A stretch of DNA of 64,000 nt from Aurelia coerulea (GCA_039566865.1 CM076944.1:11182501-11246500); one strand, 5' to 3'; positions 12,617-23,536 are shown, counted from the first letter of the stretch. The notes: a model not told the origin generated them from the sequence alone. Numbers and translations: made by a program.

Positions 12617-12779
12617 AAGGCCGATTTCCAGTCAGTGGAGTTTTCCGAGCGGGTGGAATTTCTCTTGTATGCGAGAGAAAAAGTCGTTCTGGAATTGAAT
12701 AGAAATTTACGGCTGAGCGACCTTTCATTGTCTAAAATTCCGCCCGCTCGGAAATTTCTTTTGACTGGAAATTAGCCTT
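12617..12779. mobile_element. Short fold-back MITE (about 163 bp)
   Basis: Left arm: TTTCCAGTC, then TTTTCCGAGCGGGTGGAATTT. Right arm: AAAATTCCGCCCGCTCGGAAA, then GACTGGAAA. These pair over roughly 50 bp, with a short unpaired centre. It lies 46 bp from the donor of the host exon at 12825. The target duplication is not clear. Confidence 0.65.
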
Positions 12780-12824
12780 TATGACAAGTAAGGTTATAAG
12801 AACGAAGAAAAGGTTATTAAGTAC

Positions 12825-13031
12825 CTGCTGTGTTCCGTCAATAATCTGGCTGACTGTTCCTAGTGGGTTTCCAATATCAGAGCCAAGTGAGAAAACCCCA
12901 GAAAGCAATGTTAAAGCGAACTGCGTTGCTTGCGTAGCGTACTCTTCTTCTCTGGCAGTGATTGCACCTTCAAGGTCTTGTTTCATTTTATCTGCAAGCT
13001 GCAACATTTTGATCTCCATTGTCTTCATAAT
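12825..13031 (-). CDS. Host gene exon (third seen), uncharacterised helical protein
   Basis: On the minus strand the acceptor TCTTGATAG precedes 13031 and the donor CAG|GTACTT follows 12825. The 207 bp encode exactly 69 codons, phase 0 at both ends, and the incoming phase matches the outgoing phase of exon 27970-28268. The first 35 residues are charged and helix-prone (KMLQLADKMKQDLEGA, then REEEY). A hydrophobic, Gly-rich stretch follows (FALTLLSGVFSLGSDIG), then a polar end. The next exon should lie below 12825 but I could not identify it. Coiled-coil plus hydrophobic patch is all that can be seen; I do not recognise a family. Confidence 0.6.
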
Positions 13032-13249
13032 CTATCAAGAAAAATAATGAGGCAGGGTAAGACTCTGTTTTGCGAAACAGAGTGACACACTTGATATGAT
13101 GTATCAATCAATATCAATATCAACATTTAAAGTTGGTGTTTACAGTTGTATTAAGAAAATACTAATTCAAACCAACTATTTACAAACATATTATATACAA
13201 AGTAGAAAAAAGAATGTTTTTTTAGCGACATATTTTACAGGTGCATCTT

Positions 13250-14800
13250 TCTGGAGTCCATTCTTTGATCCTCTTTTGGAAACGCGACAGTGTTGGTTCT
13301 TGTTTGATACTGTCATCAAGAGTGTTCCACAGGAAACTACCTTGAACAGTGGGAATATTCCAACTAACATTTTAAAAGCAACAAGAGAAATAATTTGCCC
13401 CTACCTAACTGACTGTATCAATTCTGCTGTCTTTGACTGTAAGTTTTCAAATTAATTGAAGGAAGCTGATCTTAGCCTTCTATTCAAAAGTGATGACTCA
13501 ACTTTTAAGGGAAATTTTAGACCTATAAGTGTCGTACCCGCAGTTTCTAGACTCTACGAAATAATTATAAAAGAACAAATCAGCTTGTACTTTTATGAAA
13601 AACTCTCAGGAATCTTATGTGGTTTTAGAGAGGGGTTTAGTACGCAAGATGCTTTGATACGATTGATCGAAAAATTGAGGAAATGTTTGACGCATCAGGC
13701 ATATTAAGGACTATTCTAATGGATTTGTCTAAGGCATATGACTGTCTGCCTCACGACCTCCCCATTGCAAAATTGGAAGCTTATGGATTAAATGTAAATA
13801 GCCTTCGCTTAATGTACAGCTATTTGGATAGTCGTCATCAAAGGGTAAAGATTGGTTCACATAGAAGTACCGCAAAGGAAATCAAAATTGGGGTACCACA
13901 AGGATCGGTCCTAGGTCCCTTGCTCTTTAATATCTTTATTAAAGACATGTTGCTCATTAACCTAGACACTGAGATATGCAATTTTGCAGATGATAATACC
14001 TTATACTCGTGTGGGCATGATCTACAGGAAATAGTGACCAATTTTGGGTATGATCTCAGTAAACTTCTCGAATGGTTTAGAAGCAATGGAATGGTTGCAA
14101 ACCCTAAAAAGTTCCAGCTAATGTTCCTTGGATTGAAAGGGAAAAAACGGCTACGTCTTAACATCGAGGACGACAAATTACCTACAGCAGATCACGTTAA
14201 ACTCCTTTGGGTGGAAATTGACATCAAATTAACGTTTAACAAACACATTGAAACATTATGCTATAAAGTCAATAAAAAGGTCAGTGCTTTTTCTAGGATG
14301 AATAATCATATCTCAAGAGAGCAGGCATTAACAGTTTGTAACGCGGTAATCTTGTCGAACTTCAATTATTGCCCTTTGATATGGCTGTTCTGCAATAAAG
14401 GTGCAAATAAAGAAATTGACCGCACTCATAAACGTGCACTTCGGACCCTCTATAAAGATTACGAATCATCATTTGAAACATTGCTCGCTCGAAGTGGCAG
14501 CAATAGTATACATATCAAAAACATACAGAAACTGATGACAGAAATGTATAAGTCCATGAATCATTTGAACCCTTCACTTGTATGGGAATTTCATGAAAAG
14601 AAACCAATAGCATACAATTTGAGAATACAAAACCTGTGCAAGCTGCCAACAATTAAATTAAGACATTTGGCTTTGGATTCGAATCACTGCCTACTGGATT
14701 TATTATTATCAACCAAATCTATCTGCCTCATGACCTCAGTTGGGCTTACATGAGAGAATTTAAAGATGGCACAATTCGTTGTTACATGTTCTTTAATCAC
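13250..14800 (+). pseudogene. CR1/L2-type LINE reverse transcriptase, 5' truncated
   Basis: Three frames cover one RT. 13330-13707 holds the N-terminal palm (GNFRPISVVPAVSRLYE, then GFREGFSTQDALIRLIE). From about 13683 a 356-codon frame continues with motif A (LMDLSKAYDCLPHDL), motif B (GVPQGSVLGPLLFNIF), motif C (FADDNTLYS) and the thumb, including an RTHKRALRTLY segment. There is a stop at 13453 and a frameshift near 13690. The C-terminal end degenerates after 14650. The endonuclease and ORF1 are absent. It lies in the intron between host exons 13031 and 27970, antisense to the host gene. No target duplication was recognised. Confidence 0.85.
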
Positions 14801-14879
14801 CACGATACTTGGGTGATCTTTAAATTTATCTATCGCTTTCAAAATCATTTCATCTATTGTCTGTTATTTATGGACCACC

Positions 14880-15115
14880 TTGAAAAGGGGGGTCAATATC
14901 AAGACTATCTGTGATGTTTGTAAAATAATCGTTAAAGCACTCAGCAATTTCCTCGTCCTGTACCGAGGCTCTAAAATCCAGAATAGCAAACAGTACAAAT
15001 ACCTTGGTATTGTAATAGATAGTACCCTGAATCTGAATACCCCCTTTGAGAAGTGCTTCAAAAGTGCATCGTACAGATTATAATTACTGACAAAGATAAG
15101 GGATTTCCTTCGATC
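14880..15115 (+). pseudogene. LINE RT thumb fragment
   Basis: A short frame reads QYKYLGIVIDSTLNLNTPFEK followed by SASYRL, then continues past a stop as LLTKIRDFL. This is the segment that follows RT motif C in many LINEs, where it carries the YLG motif. Nothing else of the element is seen; the BEL/Pao insertion starts 100 bp further on. Confidence 0.6.
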
Positions 15116-15219
15116 TCATCTTCGCAAATGCTGTATGACTGAATGACTATCATGGCCTATTTCTACAAAGAATCCTTACTTTAACGGCGGGTCCAAGTTT
15201 CATGGCAATTGCGAAAGAG

Positions 15220-16146
15220 TGTGCGGAAACCCAGCCCATTGTCGCTGGGGAGCAGGTTTTATGGCTCCCATAATGCTTTGCGTAAGAAAGCATGGTTAGA
15301 AGTTCATGGCTGAAGTTTGTAGGAAGAAGTTGAGTGAGATATACCGGGTGAGTCAGAAAAACGTGGGGTGTTTGGCGGACTGTGACGTCGCGTTTAGCCA
15401 CCTGACCGTTGTGAACTAAATTATTCTGTGCAGCCATAAATCTGACTTAGATCATAAACTTTCCCCCATAGAAATCGGTCATGTGATTCATTGTTTAAAA
15501 AAGATTTTCTTCCTAAAACTTTGTATAGGAGTCTTGCAAACTGTAGAAACCTTTAAACCAAGCCCCTTCTGCATTTTAGCCTTGCCAAAGCTGCAGGTAC
15601 ACGTGGTATTATCTGGGGAGCATAAAACAGTTCAGAAATAGTGTTTTTCCCCTGGGATGCCTTGTCACGTCATAACTTGTCCTGCAAAAAGAATATGTTT
15701 GAGAGACAGTAAAAACGCACGCTTCTTTGTGTTGTAAAGAGATTTATTTCAACAAGATCAACGCGATGTTTCATGACAAAACTATTTCATTTTCCCCTGA
15801 TAATACCACGTGTACCTGCAGCTTTGGCAAGGGTAAAATGCTGAAGGGGCTCTATCAAAGATTTCATAACTTTGCAAAACTCCCATACAACGTCTTACGT
15901 AGAAAATATTTTCTGATCAATACATCAAGTGGCCGTTTTCGGTGGGGAAAGGCTTATGATCTAAGTTAGACCTCTGGCTACAAGAAAAAATTTAGTTCGC
16001 TACGATCGGGTTGCTGAACGCGACGTCACAATCCGCCAAACACCCCACGCTTTTTCTGACTCACCCGGTAGAACACGAATATTAAACTCAGACTATTTGA
16101 TTGTGTCATGTGTGTACATCTGCAATAATAAAGAACCTTCGCAATA
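15220..16146 (+). repeat. 5' LTR of the BEL/Pao element, split by a MITE
   Basis: 15220-15343 and 16069-16146 together equal the 3' LTR at 20044-20243 with a handful of substitutions. The right part contains AATAAAG near 16125, a plausible polyadenylation signal. The MITE at 15344-16068 sits in a TA that is present once in the 3' LTR. A candidate primer binding site, TGGACCACCTACCGGGA, starts just after the LTR. Confidence 0.9.
15344..16068. mobile_element. TA-flanked fold-back MITE inside the 5' LTR
   Basis: The ends are CCGGGTGAGTCAGAAAAA and its inverse, with TA at 15342-15343 and 16069-16070. The whole 725 bp is close to one long inverted repeat with arms of roughly 350 nt. For example, GCAGGTACACGTGGTATTAT near the centre is mirrored by ATAATACCACGTGTACCTGC. 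The TA target suits Tc1/mariner-type mobilisation; that assignment is inference. Short open frames in it come from the arms. Confidence 0.85.
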
Positions 16147-16258
16147 CTTGGACCACCTACCGGGATGAAATGTTTTGCAGATGAAGATCGATTGTTTCTG
16201 TGAAGTGCTCGTTACTGTTTAGGCCACTTTTGACCTCCAAGAACGTGTTTGTTGAGAA

Positions 16259-17599
16259 ATGGCGGAGCAGACTCTCAAAAGGTGCAGGAGTGCACATCGA
16301 ATGAATATCAGAAAACAAATAAGAGATGCACAGGCGTGTATAGATGACAATTCGAGGGACAACACCAAGATGTTAAAATTGAAAGTCGGGTTGACATCGA
16401 AATTGGAGAAGGTCGTCAAGTTGGACGAGCAGATTGTTATGAAATTGTGCGAAGATGATGCGATCGGCGAAGATGCAATCGCAGTAGAAACCGAAGAGGC
16501 GGATGAATTGGCTACAGGAGTTAGAACAATTTTGATCAAGCTTGATGGCCTTTTGACTAAGAAATCAACACCGACTAGTCCAAGGAGAGTGCTACCTATG
16601 CTGCCTAATTCACCAAGTCAAAGTGCAGCAGGAAGGCCTATTTCACCACCAGGAGGCAGTTTTGGACATACAGGACCACAAGCAGCAGTATTTAACAAAG
16701 CAAGGCTTCCAAAACTGGAAATGAAAAGATTCCATGGGGATATTTGTCATTGGCAAGAATTTTGGGACTGTTTTGAAAGTTCCATTGACAGTGATCAAGA
16801 TTTACCACCTGTGATGAAGTTAAACTATTTGCGTGGACTTTTGGAGGGACCTGCAAAAGCTGTTATCGCAGGATATGAGACAACCAATGCAAATTATGCT
16901 GAAGCTCTTGATGTTTTGAAAGATAGGTATGGGAAGAAGTCAGTGATACAATTAGCACATTTAAATGGTATCATGAATCATGCTGCAGTTAAGGATGAAA
17001 ATGATATTGTGGGCCTTAGGAAATTTCAGGACACAATAGAGGTGCATTATCGTGGGCTGCGAGCTTTGGGTGTAGATGAAGAGACATACTCTGCAATCGT
17101 TGTGGAAAAAATTGTAGAGAAGCTTCCAAAAGATTTGCACTTGACTATCACAAGAGGAGAAGATTTTTTGAGTTGGACTATCAAGGATTTGTTGGTTGCT
17201 TTGAAAAAGGAATTGGAGCTGAGAGAAGAAATTGCAGGATCTGCTGGTGGTGCTAACAAGGAAGTGAAAAAGAAACTGTTTTCTCCACAGAAAGCAACTG
17301 CTAGTGCATTTTTAACTGAGACTGTAGATACCAGATGTCCATTTTGCCTGGGAAAGCATGCACCAAAGGACTGTCAAAAAGTAAAGACCACAAAGGAGCG
17401 TAAGAATTCTTTACGTAAACATTCTAGATGCTTTAAATGTTTAGTGAAAGGTCATAGAGCTAATACTTGTACAATCAATGTTTGTTGTGAAAAGTGTGGT
17501 GGGAGCCATAACCCTGCTCTTTGTGAGGGAGGGATAGGCTCTGGGGGGATGGTCGGTTCTGTAGCTAGCCCTATGCATGTTGGGGAGTTTTTAGTCTAA
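16259..17599 (+). CDS. BEL/Pao gag-like protein
   Basis: The capsid-like protein has 446 residues, starting at the first ATG after the leader (AAATGGCGG context). Residues 1-100 are charged and helical, and a Pro/Ser linker spans about 100-145. Residues 150-320 match the DUF1759 gag region of BEL/Pao elements (LPKLEMKRFHGD, then W..FWDCFESSID). Three Cys/His knuckles follow: residues 360-372 (CPFCLGKHAPKDC), 391-404 (CFKCLVKGHRANTC) and about 410-422. The stop overlaps the next start in TAATG. That junction coincides with the deletion, so it is not a natural gag/pol boundary. The frame is intact over its whole length. Confidence 0.85.
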   Translation: MAEQTLKRCRSAHRMNIRKQIRDAQACIDDNSRDNTKMLKLKVGLTSKLEKVVKLDEQIVMKLCEDDAIGEDAIAVETEEADELATGVRTILIKLDGLLTKKSTPTSPRRVLPMLPNSPSQSAAGRPISPPGGSFGHTGPQAAVFNKARLPKLEMKRFHGDICHWQEFWDCFESSIDSDQDLPPVMKLNYLRGLLEGPAKAVIAGYETTNANYAEALDVLKDRYGKKSVIQLAHLNGIMNHAAVKDENDIVGLRKFQDTIEVHYRGLRALGVDEETYSAIVVEKIVEKLPKDLHLTITRGEDFLSWTIKDLLVALKKELELREEIAGSAGGANKEVKKKLFSPQKATASAFLTETVDTRCPFCLGKHAPKDCQKVKTTKERKNSLRKHSRCFKCLVKGHRANTCTINVCCEKCGGSHNPALCEGGIGSGGMVGSVASPMHVGEFLV

Positions 17600-19269
17600 T
17601 GGCAGGAATATTTGATCCTTTAGGCCTCATTAGCCCGATACAGTTGAGCATGAAAGTTTTATTCCAACAGTTGTGCAAGGAAAATGTTGGATGGGATGAT
17701 GAGCTTGAGGGACCCCTTAAGTTAAGGTGGGAAAATTGGATCAAAAGTTTAAGTAAGGCAGGTTGTATTAGCATATACGGGTTGGCACTGCAAGGAGGCA
17801 GTGAAGGTAAGACAATTCAGAAAGGAACTCTTCATGGATTCTGTGATGCCAGTAAGGATGCATACTGTGCGATGGTGTTTGTAGTGTTTGAAACAAGTGA
17901 AGGTTTGAAAGTGTCATTGCTTACTAGTAAGACAAGAGTAGCTCCACTTAAGCCAATGACCATTCCAAGATTAGAATTAATGGCAACAAAGATCTTAGCA
18001 CGGCTAATGGAAACAGCAAAAGAAGCCATTAAGTCGCACATAGAAATCACAGATTGTTATTATTGGTCTGATAGTATGACTGCCTTGCAGTGGATCCAGA
18101 ATAAGGGAGAGTGGAAACAGTTTGTGCGATCAAGGGTGAATGAGATTTTAAGTGACACGAGAAAGAGTGAATGGAGACATTGCCCAAGAGAAATCAACCC
18201 TGCAGACATAGGTTCTAGGGGAATGAAGGCTGCAGATTTAAAAGACAGCAAGCTTTGGTGGGAAGGACCACAGTTCCTTACTGACCCTTCTCTTGAGTGG
18301 CCTGAGTTTATGCAAAGTGAGAAAGATTTGGACGAGAGTGTTGAATGTGAAAGGAAGGCCACACCTTTAGCTGTACAAGTGAAGGAGATTCGGAATGTTG
18401 GAAATGTGATTGGTATCAATAGATACAGTAGCATATTGAAACTACTCAGAGTAACAGCATTGGTGGTAAGATTTGTTAGAAACCTGGGTGCAAAGAGGAG
18501 GGGGAGTGAGAAGATATTTGAAAAATTAGGAAGAGAGGAGCTTTTAAATGCAGAATCTTTGTGGATAAAATCAGCCCAAGAAGGTCTGGAGCAGCAAAAG
18601 AACTATCAGAAATTAGTGCGTGAATTGAGAGTTTATGAAGATGATGGAATGTTGAGAGCTCGTGGAAGGCTAAGCAGATCAGATCTCCCTCAGGAAACAA
18701 TAAATCCTATCTTATTGCCTAGGTATCATAAGCTCACAGAGATGATCATTTTAGACTGTCATAAATATGTGCACCACAGTGGAGTAAGTGCAACACTGGC
18801 AGAGCTAAGAACACGCTTTTGGGTTCCCAAAGGTAGGCAGTTGGTTACGGTATTACTTCACAGATGTGTGACATGTAGGAAACAGGAAGGAAAGTCATAT
18901 GATCGGCCTGTGACAGCAGATTTACCAGAGTTCAGAGTAAGACAAGCACCTCCTTTCTCTAGGGTTGGGATAGACTTTGCTGGGCCTCTCCTTGTGAAGG
19001 GTTTGGGTGGAGAAATGGTAAAAAACTACATTGCATTGTTTACTTGTTGCATAAGTAGGGCAGTACACTTGGAACTAGTAGGTGTTTTAGGAGTCCCATC
19101 ATTTCTTAGATGTTTGAGGAGATTCACAGCAAGAAGAAGAACACCAGTATTAATGATATCAGAAAATGCAAAGACATTTAAGACAACAGGAAAGAATCTG
19201 AAGCAACTTTACAGTGACCCTGAAGTAAGAGCAGAGTTAGAACATAAGAAAGTTGAATGGAAACCTTGA
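17599..19269 (+). pseudogene. BEL/Pao pol remnant: Pao tail, RNase H, integrase start
   Basis: A 556-codon frame begins inside the Pao peptidase-A17 region (IFDPLGLISPI) with no protease or RT before it. RNase H follows: Asp in FCDASKDA near residue 83, Glu in RLELMATK, and Asp in YYWSDSMTA near 155. The integrase zinc-binding motif spans about 377-430 (H, HHSGV, then CVTCRKQ). The catalytic core begins with GIDFAGP near 457. The second acidic position of the core, usually Asp in an SDNAKTF string, reads Glu (SENAKTF). The frame ends early at a small tandem duplication near 19250. It is one of three frames of a decayed pol. Confidence 0.85.
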
Positions 19270-19561
19270 ATGGAAGTTCATTCTAGAGAGAGCGCCAAAT
19301 TGGGGTGGATTTTATGAAAGGTTAGTAGGTCTTACCAAACGTTGCTTGAAGAAGCTGTTGGGGAATGCTAGGTTGAACCATGATGAACTATATACAGTTC
19401 TTGTTGAAATCGAAGGAACTCTCAATGCAAGACCTTTAACATATGTCAGTAGTGAATTAGAAGGAGAGATTCTTACACCTGCACATTTGCTGTATGGCAG
19501 AAACATCAATTCCCAGCCATATCATCCTATAGAGGAGGAAGGTTCAAAGAAAACGCTTTAG
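19270..19561 (+). pseudogene. BEL/Pao integrase, C-terminal half of core
   Basis: This continues the integrase in another frame after the break near 19250. It contains the third acidic residue of the core in NWGGFYERLVGLTKR, then LNARPLTY and the LTPAHLLYGR string usual for BEL/Pao integrases. The break is a 13-bp direct duplication (TTGAATGGAAACC next to a second TTGAATGGAA), which shifts the frame. A second frame change occurs near 19540. Confidence 0.8.
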
Positions 19562-19998
19562 GGGCCAGATATAAGTATCTAACGGAAAGGTTGGTGCATT
19601 TTTGGTCACGATGGAAAAATGAGTATCTTGTTAATCTTAGAAAGCAGCATCGTAGTGGTAGTAAAGTCGGTAAGAACTTTGTGAGAGTTGGTGATATTGT
19701 TCTTTCAGGGGATGACAGTCTCAAGAAACGCAATGACTGGAAGCTAGGAGTCGTTCAAGAATGCACCAAAGGTAAAGATAATGAAGTTAGAGGAGCAAAG
19801 GTCCGAGTAAAGGGTATGAGGAAACCTCTTTTTTCATCTAGACCTGTTCAGAAGCTATTTCCAATTGAAGTAAGGAATAATAATGAGCAAGCAGAAAGTC
19901 AAAATGATGAATTGGGGGGGGGGGGGGCTACGCCGGATGCGTCGCTCATTGCACCCAGTCGACCTGCGCGCCGGGCTGCTGCATTAGATTCCCAGTAG
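19540..19998 (+). pseudogene. BEL/Pao pol C-terminal domain (DUF5641-like)
   Basis: The frame resumes with RYKYLTERLVHFWSRWKNEY and VGDIVLSGDDSLKKRNDWKLG, matching the DUF5641 domain at the end of BEL/Pao polyproteins. The last 45 residues are low-complexity and basic, after a 14-G tract at 19915-19927 that encodes a Gly run. Stop at 19996-19998, 45 bp before the 3' LTR. Confidence 0.75.
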
Positions 19999-20043
19999 AA
20001 GACCCAGGGTATGCTTGATTCCTAGTGAATCAGGGAGGGGGTG

Positions 20044-20243
20044 TGTGCGGAACCCCAGCCCATTGTCACTGGGGTACAGGCTTTAGGGCTCCCATAATGC
20101 TTTGCGTAAGAAAGCATGGTTAGAAATTCATGGCTGAAGTTTGTAGGAAGAGGTTGAGTGAGATATAGAACACGAATATTAAACTCAGACTATTTGATTG
20201 TGTCATGTGTGTACATCTGCAATAATAAAGAACCTTTGCAATA
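20044..20243 (+). repeat. 3' LTR of the BEL/Pao element
   Basis: About 200 bp, starting TGTGCGGAA and ending GCAATA, followed by the target repeat AAGAG. A purine-rich GGGAGGGGG lies just upstream and would serve as the polypurine tract. AATAAAG near 20225 is the likely polyadenylation signal. It keeps the uninterrupted GAGATATAGAAC site that the MITE entered in the 5' LTR. Confidence 0.9.
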
Positions 20244-20248
20244 AAGAG

Positions 20249-20625
20249 TTGGCACAAGTGTTATGCCAATTTAAATGTTTCTTTAATCAAAAATGTATGA
20301 AGCAAACAAAACATTTTATAATTCTTATTGACAGACCCTAAATGTTACAATTATGAAGAATAACTAGTGCCTGTACTTAAGTTTGCTCGAGTCTCCTGGG
20401 TTTTCGTAGTTCTTAGTTGTGCCCTTTTTTGATCCAGTCAAAAATTTCCTTGGTGAGAGTTTGGTAACAATGAAAGAATGACAAAAGTCACCGCTAAAGA
20501 AAAACCAAAGATGTAACAGTCCAAAAAAGAAGCATTTTAGGAATCCTAGTGCCCATGTTGTACAATGAGAAATCGGTGCTTGAAATGGTCACAGCTCAGT
20601 CATTTCATCTGGCACCAGTGCTACT
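20249..20625. other. No gene recognised
   Basis: Intronic sequence between the BEL/Pao element and the next MITE. Nothing is recognised. Confidence 0.4.
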
Positions 20626-21447
20626 TTAACCCTATTTGGATCGGAGGGTGGGGCCTTTTTGTCCCCCCCCCCTACTAAACTTTCTCAAAAATCCAAATCC
20701 AAATTGTCCATTGTTATACCATGTGACCTCCAGATGCCCTTATTTGGAGACTGGTCACAAAGAAAACCTTAAAATACTCGCTAGATTCTTGCAAATAGCG
20801 CTAATGATAGAGTTATATACACCATTCGATTGGTCTTGAAGAGTACGTTCATTAGATATATTGTTTGTTTATATTTGCTGACATTAGCAACTTTTTATAT
20901 CTATGACGTCATTTATCAATATGACGTTAGAGAATGAGTGAATTAGGGCAATATTTCTCAAAATGTGTAGAAAATAGTGTCAGGTTCATTATTACTAACT
21001 ACTTTCACTAGTTAGAAGTCTAGAAATAGATAATAATCCACAATAGAAATCTCAATTGGTGTATTCAATGGCTAATTTCTCTTAATTAGCAAAAGTTAAA
21101 CGTAAGATAATATCTTCTTCTAGTAAATATCTTCATCTACTCTTATTTGCTACTTCTGGCTACAATTTTGCTTGTTATCACTTGTTAATCTGGACAGAAC
21201 TTGCTTTTTACGTCAGTAGCTCGATTTTTACCGTTTTCCATTGTTTTTGGTTGCTTTGCAACGATCCACGTGACCAATTAGAACTCTATTGCTGTTTTTG
21301 TAAAGCTAATTGTCTAAAGAACAATTGATATAAGTTTCATTGGTTATATCTCTTGTAGTTTTGAAGAAAAAGAGGGGGACGAGAAATGCCTCTCCCCCCC
21401 CCCCGCTCAAAAATATCGAAATTTCAACCCTGTCCAAACAGGGTTAA
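20626..21447. mobile_element. TTAA-flanked hairpin-ended MITE (copy D)
   Basis: TTAA at 20626-20629 and 21444-21447. The ends are CCCTATTTGGATCGG on the left and CTGTCCAAACAGGG on the right. A C tract follows the left end and one precedes the right end. It shares the TATGACGTCAT palindrome and a CACGTGAC near the right end with the family, and its right two thirds match 56597-57219. Confidence 0.8.
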
Positions 21448-21830
21448 TTAGCAATCTGATGCAATGCAAACAAAGACTGCTACAAACTTCTGGCAGCACC
21501 ATTTTCCTCCAAAATTAGAAATCTTGCGTATGTCCACAAATATTGCAGCTTGCTCCCATCTGATCTATTAGAATTTCGGACACCTTCAGAGGGATTGCAA
21601 CGAAGTTGCGGAATGAAACACCAAGAGTCACGGTGATCGTGCAAATATGGCTTGCAAAACATATGCCGATGGGCCCATGAAGAAGCGAGAGGGATTACTT
21701 AGAGGCGAAGAAGACCAATTTTTTATTAAAACCCAAACATAAAATGACTTACTATCCTTGCGTCCCTGAGCAATGGACAGAATAAGGAAGGATTGCTGAT
21801 CATAGCAATCTTCCTGAAGACAAAATGATC
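21448..21830. other. No gene recognised
   Basis: Intronic sequence between two MITEs. No domain or repeat end is seen. Confidence 0.35.
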
Positions 21831-21832
21831 TA

Positions 21833-22604
21833 CCGGGTGTCTCAGAAAAAGGTACCCCCTTTTGACTGGAAATAGGAACCAAGCAATAAGATATCATTGC
21901 TCCCCGACTTCACAGCTAAATGTATCAATATTCAACGTACCTTGCATTTAGAAGTCGTCCACCAAACACCGGAGAAACAGGTTTGCAAAGTCAAAATTTA
22001 CAGTGCACCTAAAACCAGAGGTTTTGAAAAAGGCCTAATCATGATTTGTATCGTGGACATTTTCCAAAGTACCAGTAGACTTTAAGTTTGCGTGTTTTGC
22101 TTTTGAAAAGAATAAACGACGAATGGGCATGACTTTGATTGAACGAATATAATAAAAATGTGGTTAGAGAGTGATAAAGTCGTGCCACATCTCCAAAATA
22201 AGCGTGTATCTGCTTCTTTTCCTCTTCTTTAATACAAAACACGTTGGATCGAAAGCAATGCAAGGACCGTTTCCTCAAAAGAAAAGTCACTGCAAGAATA
22301 ATTGACGTAAGTCAAGGTATAAATCTTTTCAAAAATAAAAAGTAAAGGTCAAAGTCGAACATTCGTTTGCAAAATTTCTGTTTGTTGTCAAATTATGGCT
22401 AGGCCATTTCTCAAAACCTCTGGTTTGAGGTGCACTCCAAATTTTGACCTTGTCAACTCATATCTCTGGTCGATTGCCAAATGCAAGGTATGTGCATTTT
22501 AGTTGAAGACCAACAAATGTAACCATGAATTCAAAAAGTCCCGAAATATTATCGTTTTGCTGCCTTGTTGAGTCAAAAGGGGGTACTTTTTTTGAGACAC
22601 CCGG
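21833..22604. mobile_element. TA-flanked fold-back MITE
   Basis: TA at 21831-21832 and 22605-22606. The left end reads CCGGGTGTCTCAGAAAAA, the right end TTTTTTTGAGACACCCGG, and GTACCCCCTTTTGAC follows in both. Internal arms also pair: GTGCACCT near 22007 and AGGTGCAC near 22428, each next to AAACCAGAGGTTTTGA or its inverse. Long arms and CCGGGTG ends match the MITEs at 15344 and 28864. Confidence 0.8.
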
Positions 22605-22707
22605 TACTTTCCTTAAAAAGATAGTTGCTTAAAGATCAATAGTTATGGTGGTCGATTGATGAGGATCTAGGATGTAACGACGAGAAGGCAGATAAACAAG
22701 TTTTGTT

Positions 22708-23536
22708 TTACTTTTCTTCGAAGAATTTTAACCATGCAGAGGCAGGGTACATTCTCTGGTAAGTGCAGATACTTTCCTGGTACACTAAGAGCTCGGGTGC
22801 TAATTCTGGGTGAAAATGCACCATCGCTCCAATGTATATGTTCCAGGCTTTGAGCCAAGAAGATGCATCGATAATCTTTTTCTTTTTATCGTTTTTGGGT
22901 GAAAATGAAAGGCTTTGCTCCCCATTTGAATTTGGGTCAACCTTCAAATAGAGATTATCCAGCTCGGACGATGCGTCATATAATACATTTGGTAATAGAT
23001 TGTTAAAGTTAATAAATTCTTTATACTTTATTTCTTTTAGTAACATTTTCCGAAAGAGGTGGGAGAAGCGAAGTATTTATCATAGATTGAATAGGTGTGT
23101 TACATGTGACATGAGCTGCTGCAGGTGCATGCTGGCTGATCCCTACCAGAGTATCCACCGGGCAGATGAAATTTTGCGACTGCAGGCGAGAAAGATTGGG
23201 TTTTGTGGGCAGCATCGAGTCAGGGGAGAGTGGTTGGGGTGTGACATGGTTGGGGCGGATAGAAGTGGTGTTGCTGGCTGATAGAGACTTGTGGAGGCTG
23301 CTGAAGCGACAACTTCTGGCGGATAAGTTCTCGAAGGTGGTCGTCCGATATGGCATCTTTTTGGCGGGATGGGCGGGAAATGGTGTGATTCTGCTGCAAT
23401 TCTTCATTCTCATCTTCGTTTTCTGAGCCGAAGCTGTCGAAAGTTGCTCTTACGCCAGATGAACCTTGGCCATTAACAACCGCCACTGGATGAAGGTGGG
23501 CATAAACCCGATCGATTAGGGCAGCTTTCTTGCCTA
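22708..23536 (-). pseudogene. Gag-like ORF relic of an unassigned retroelement
   Basis: Minus-strand frames run from 23536 down to 22708 with breaks. A Pro/Gln/Ser-rich part (23675-23220) is followed by a helical domain at 22920-22710 containing IIDASSWLKAWNIYIGAM and ELLVYQESICTYQRMYPASAWL. I know similar short domains from proteins that precede recombinase or RT genes in invertebrate retroelements, but I cannot name the family firmly. The upstream end is interrupted by the MITE at 23537-24560. Minus-strand sequence right of that MITE (24561-24700) may be its continuation. Confidence 0.45.

Larger units (their letters stand above)
15220..20243 (+). mobile_element. BEL/Pao LTR retrotransposon, internally deleted
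   Basis: Two LTRs in the same orientation bound the element, and the 5-bp direct repeat AAGAG flanks it at 15215-15219 and 20244-20248. LTRs begin TGTGCGGAA and end GCAATA. Inside are a gag-like ORF, then the end of the Pao peptidase region, RNase H, integrase and a C-terminal domain in BEL/Pao order. Protease and the reverse transcriptase core are missing between gag and the Pao tail, so the copy cannot move alone. It sits antisense within a host intron. Confidence 0.9.
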
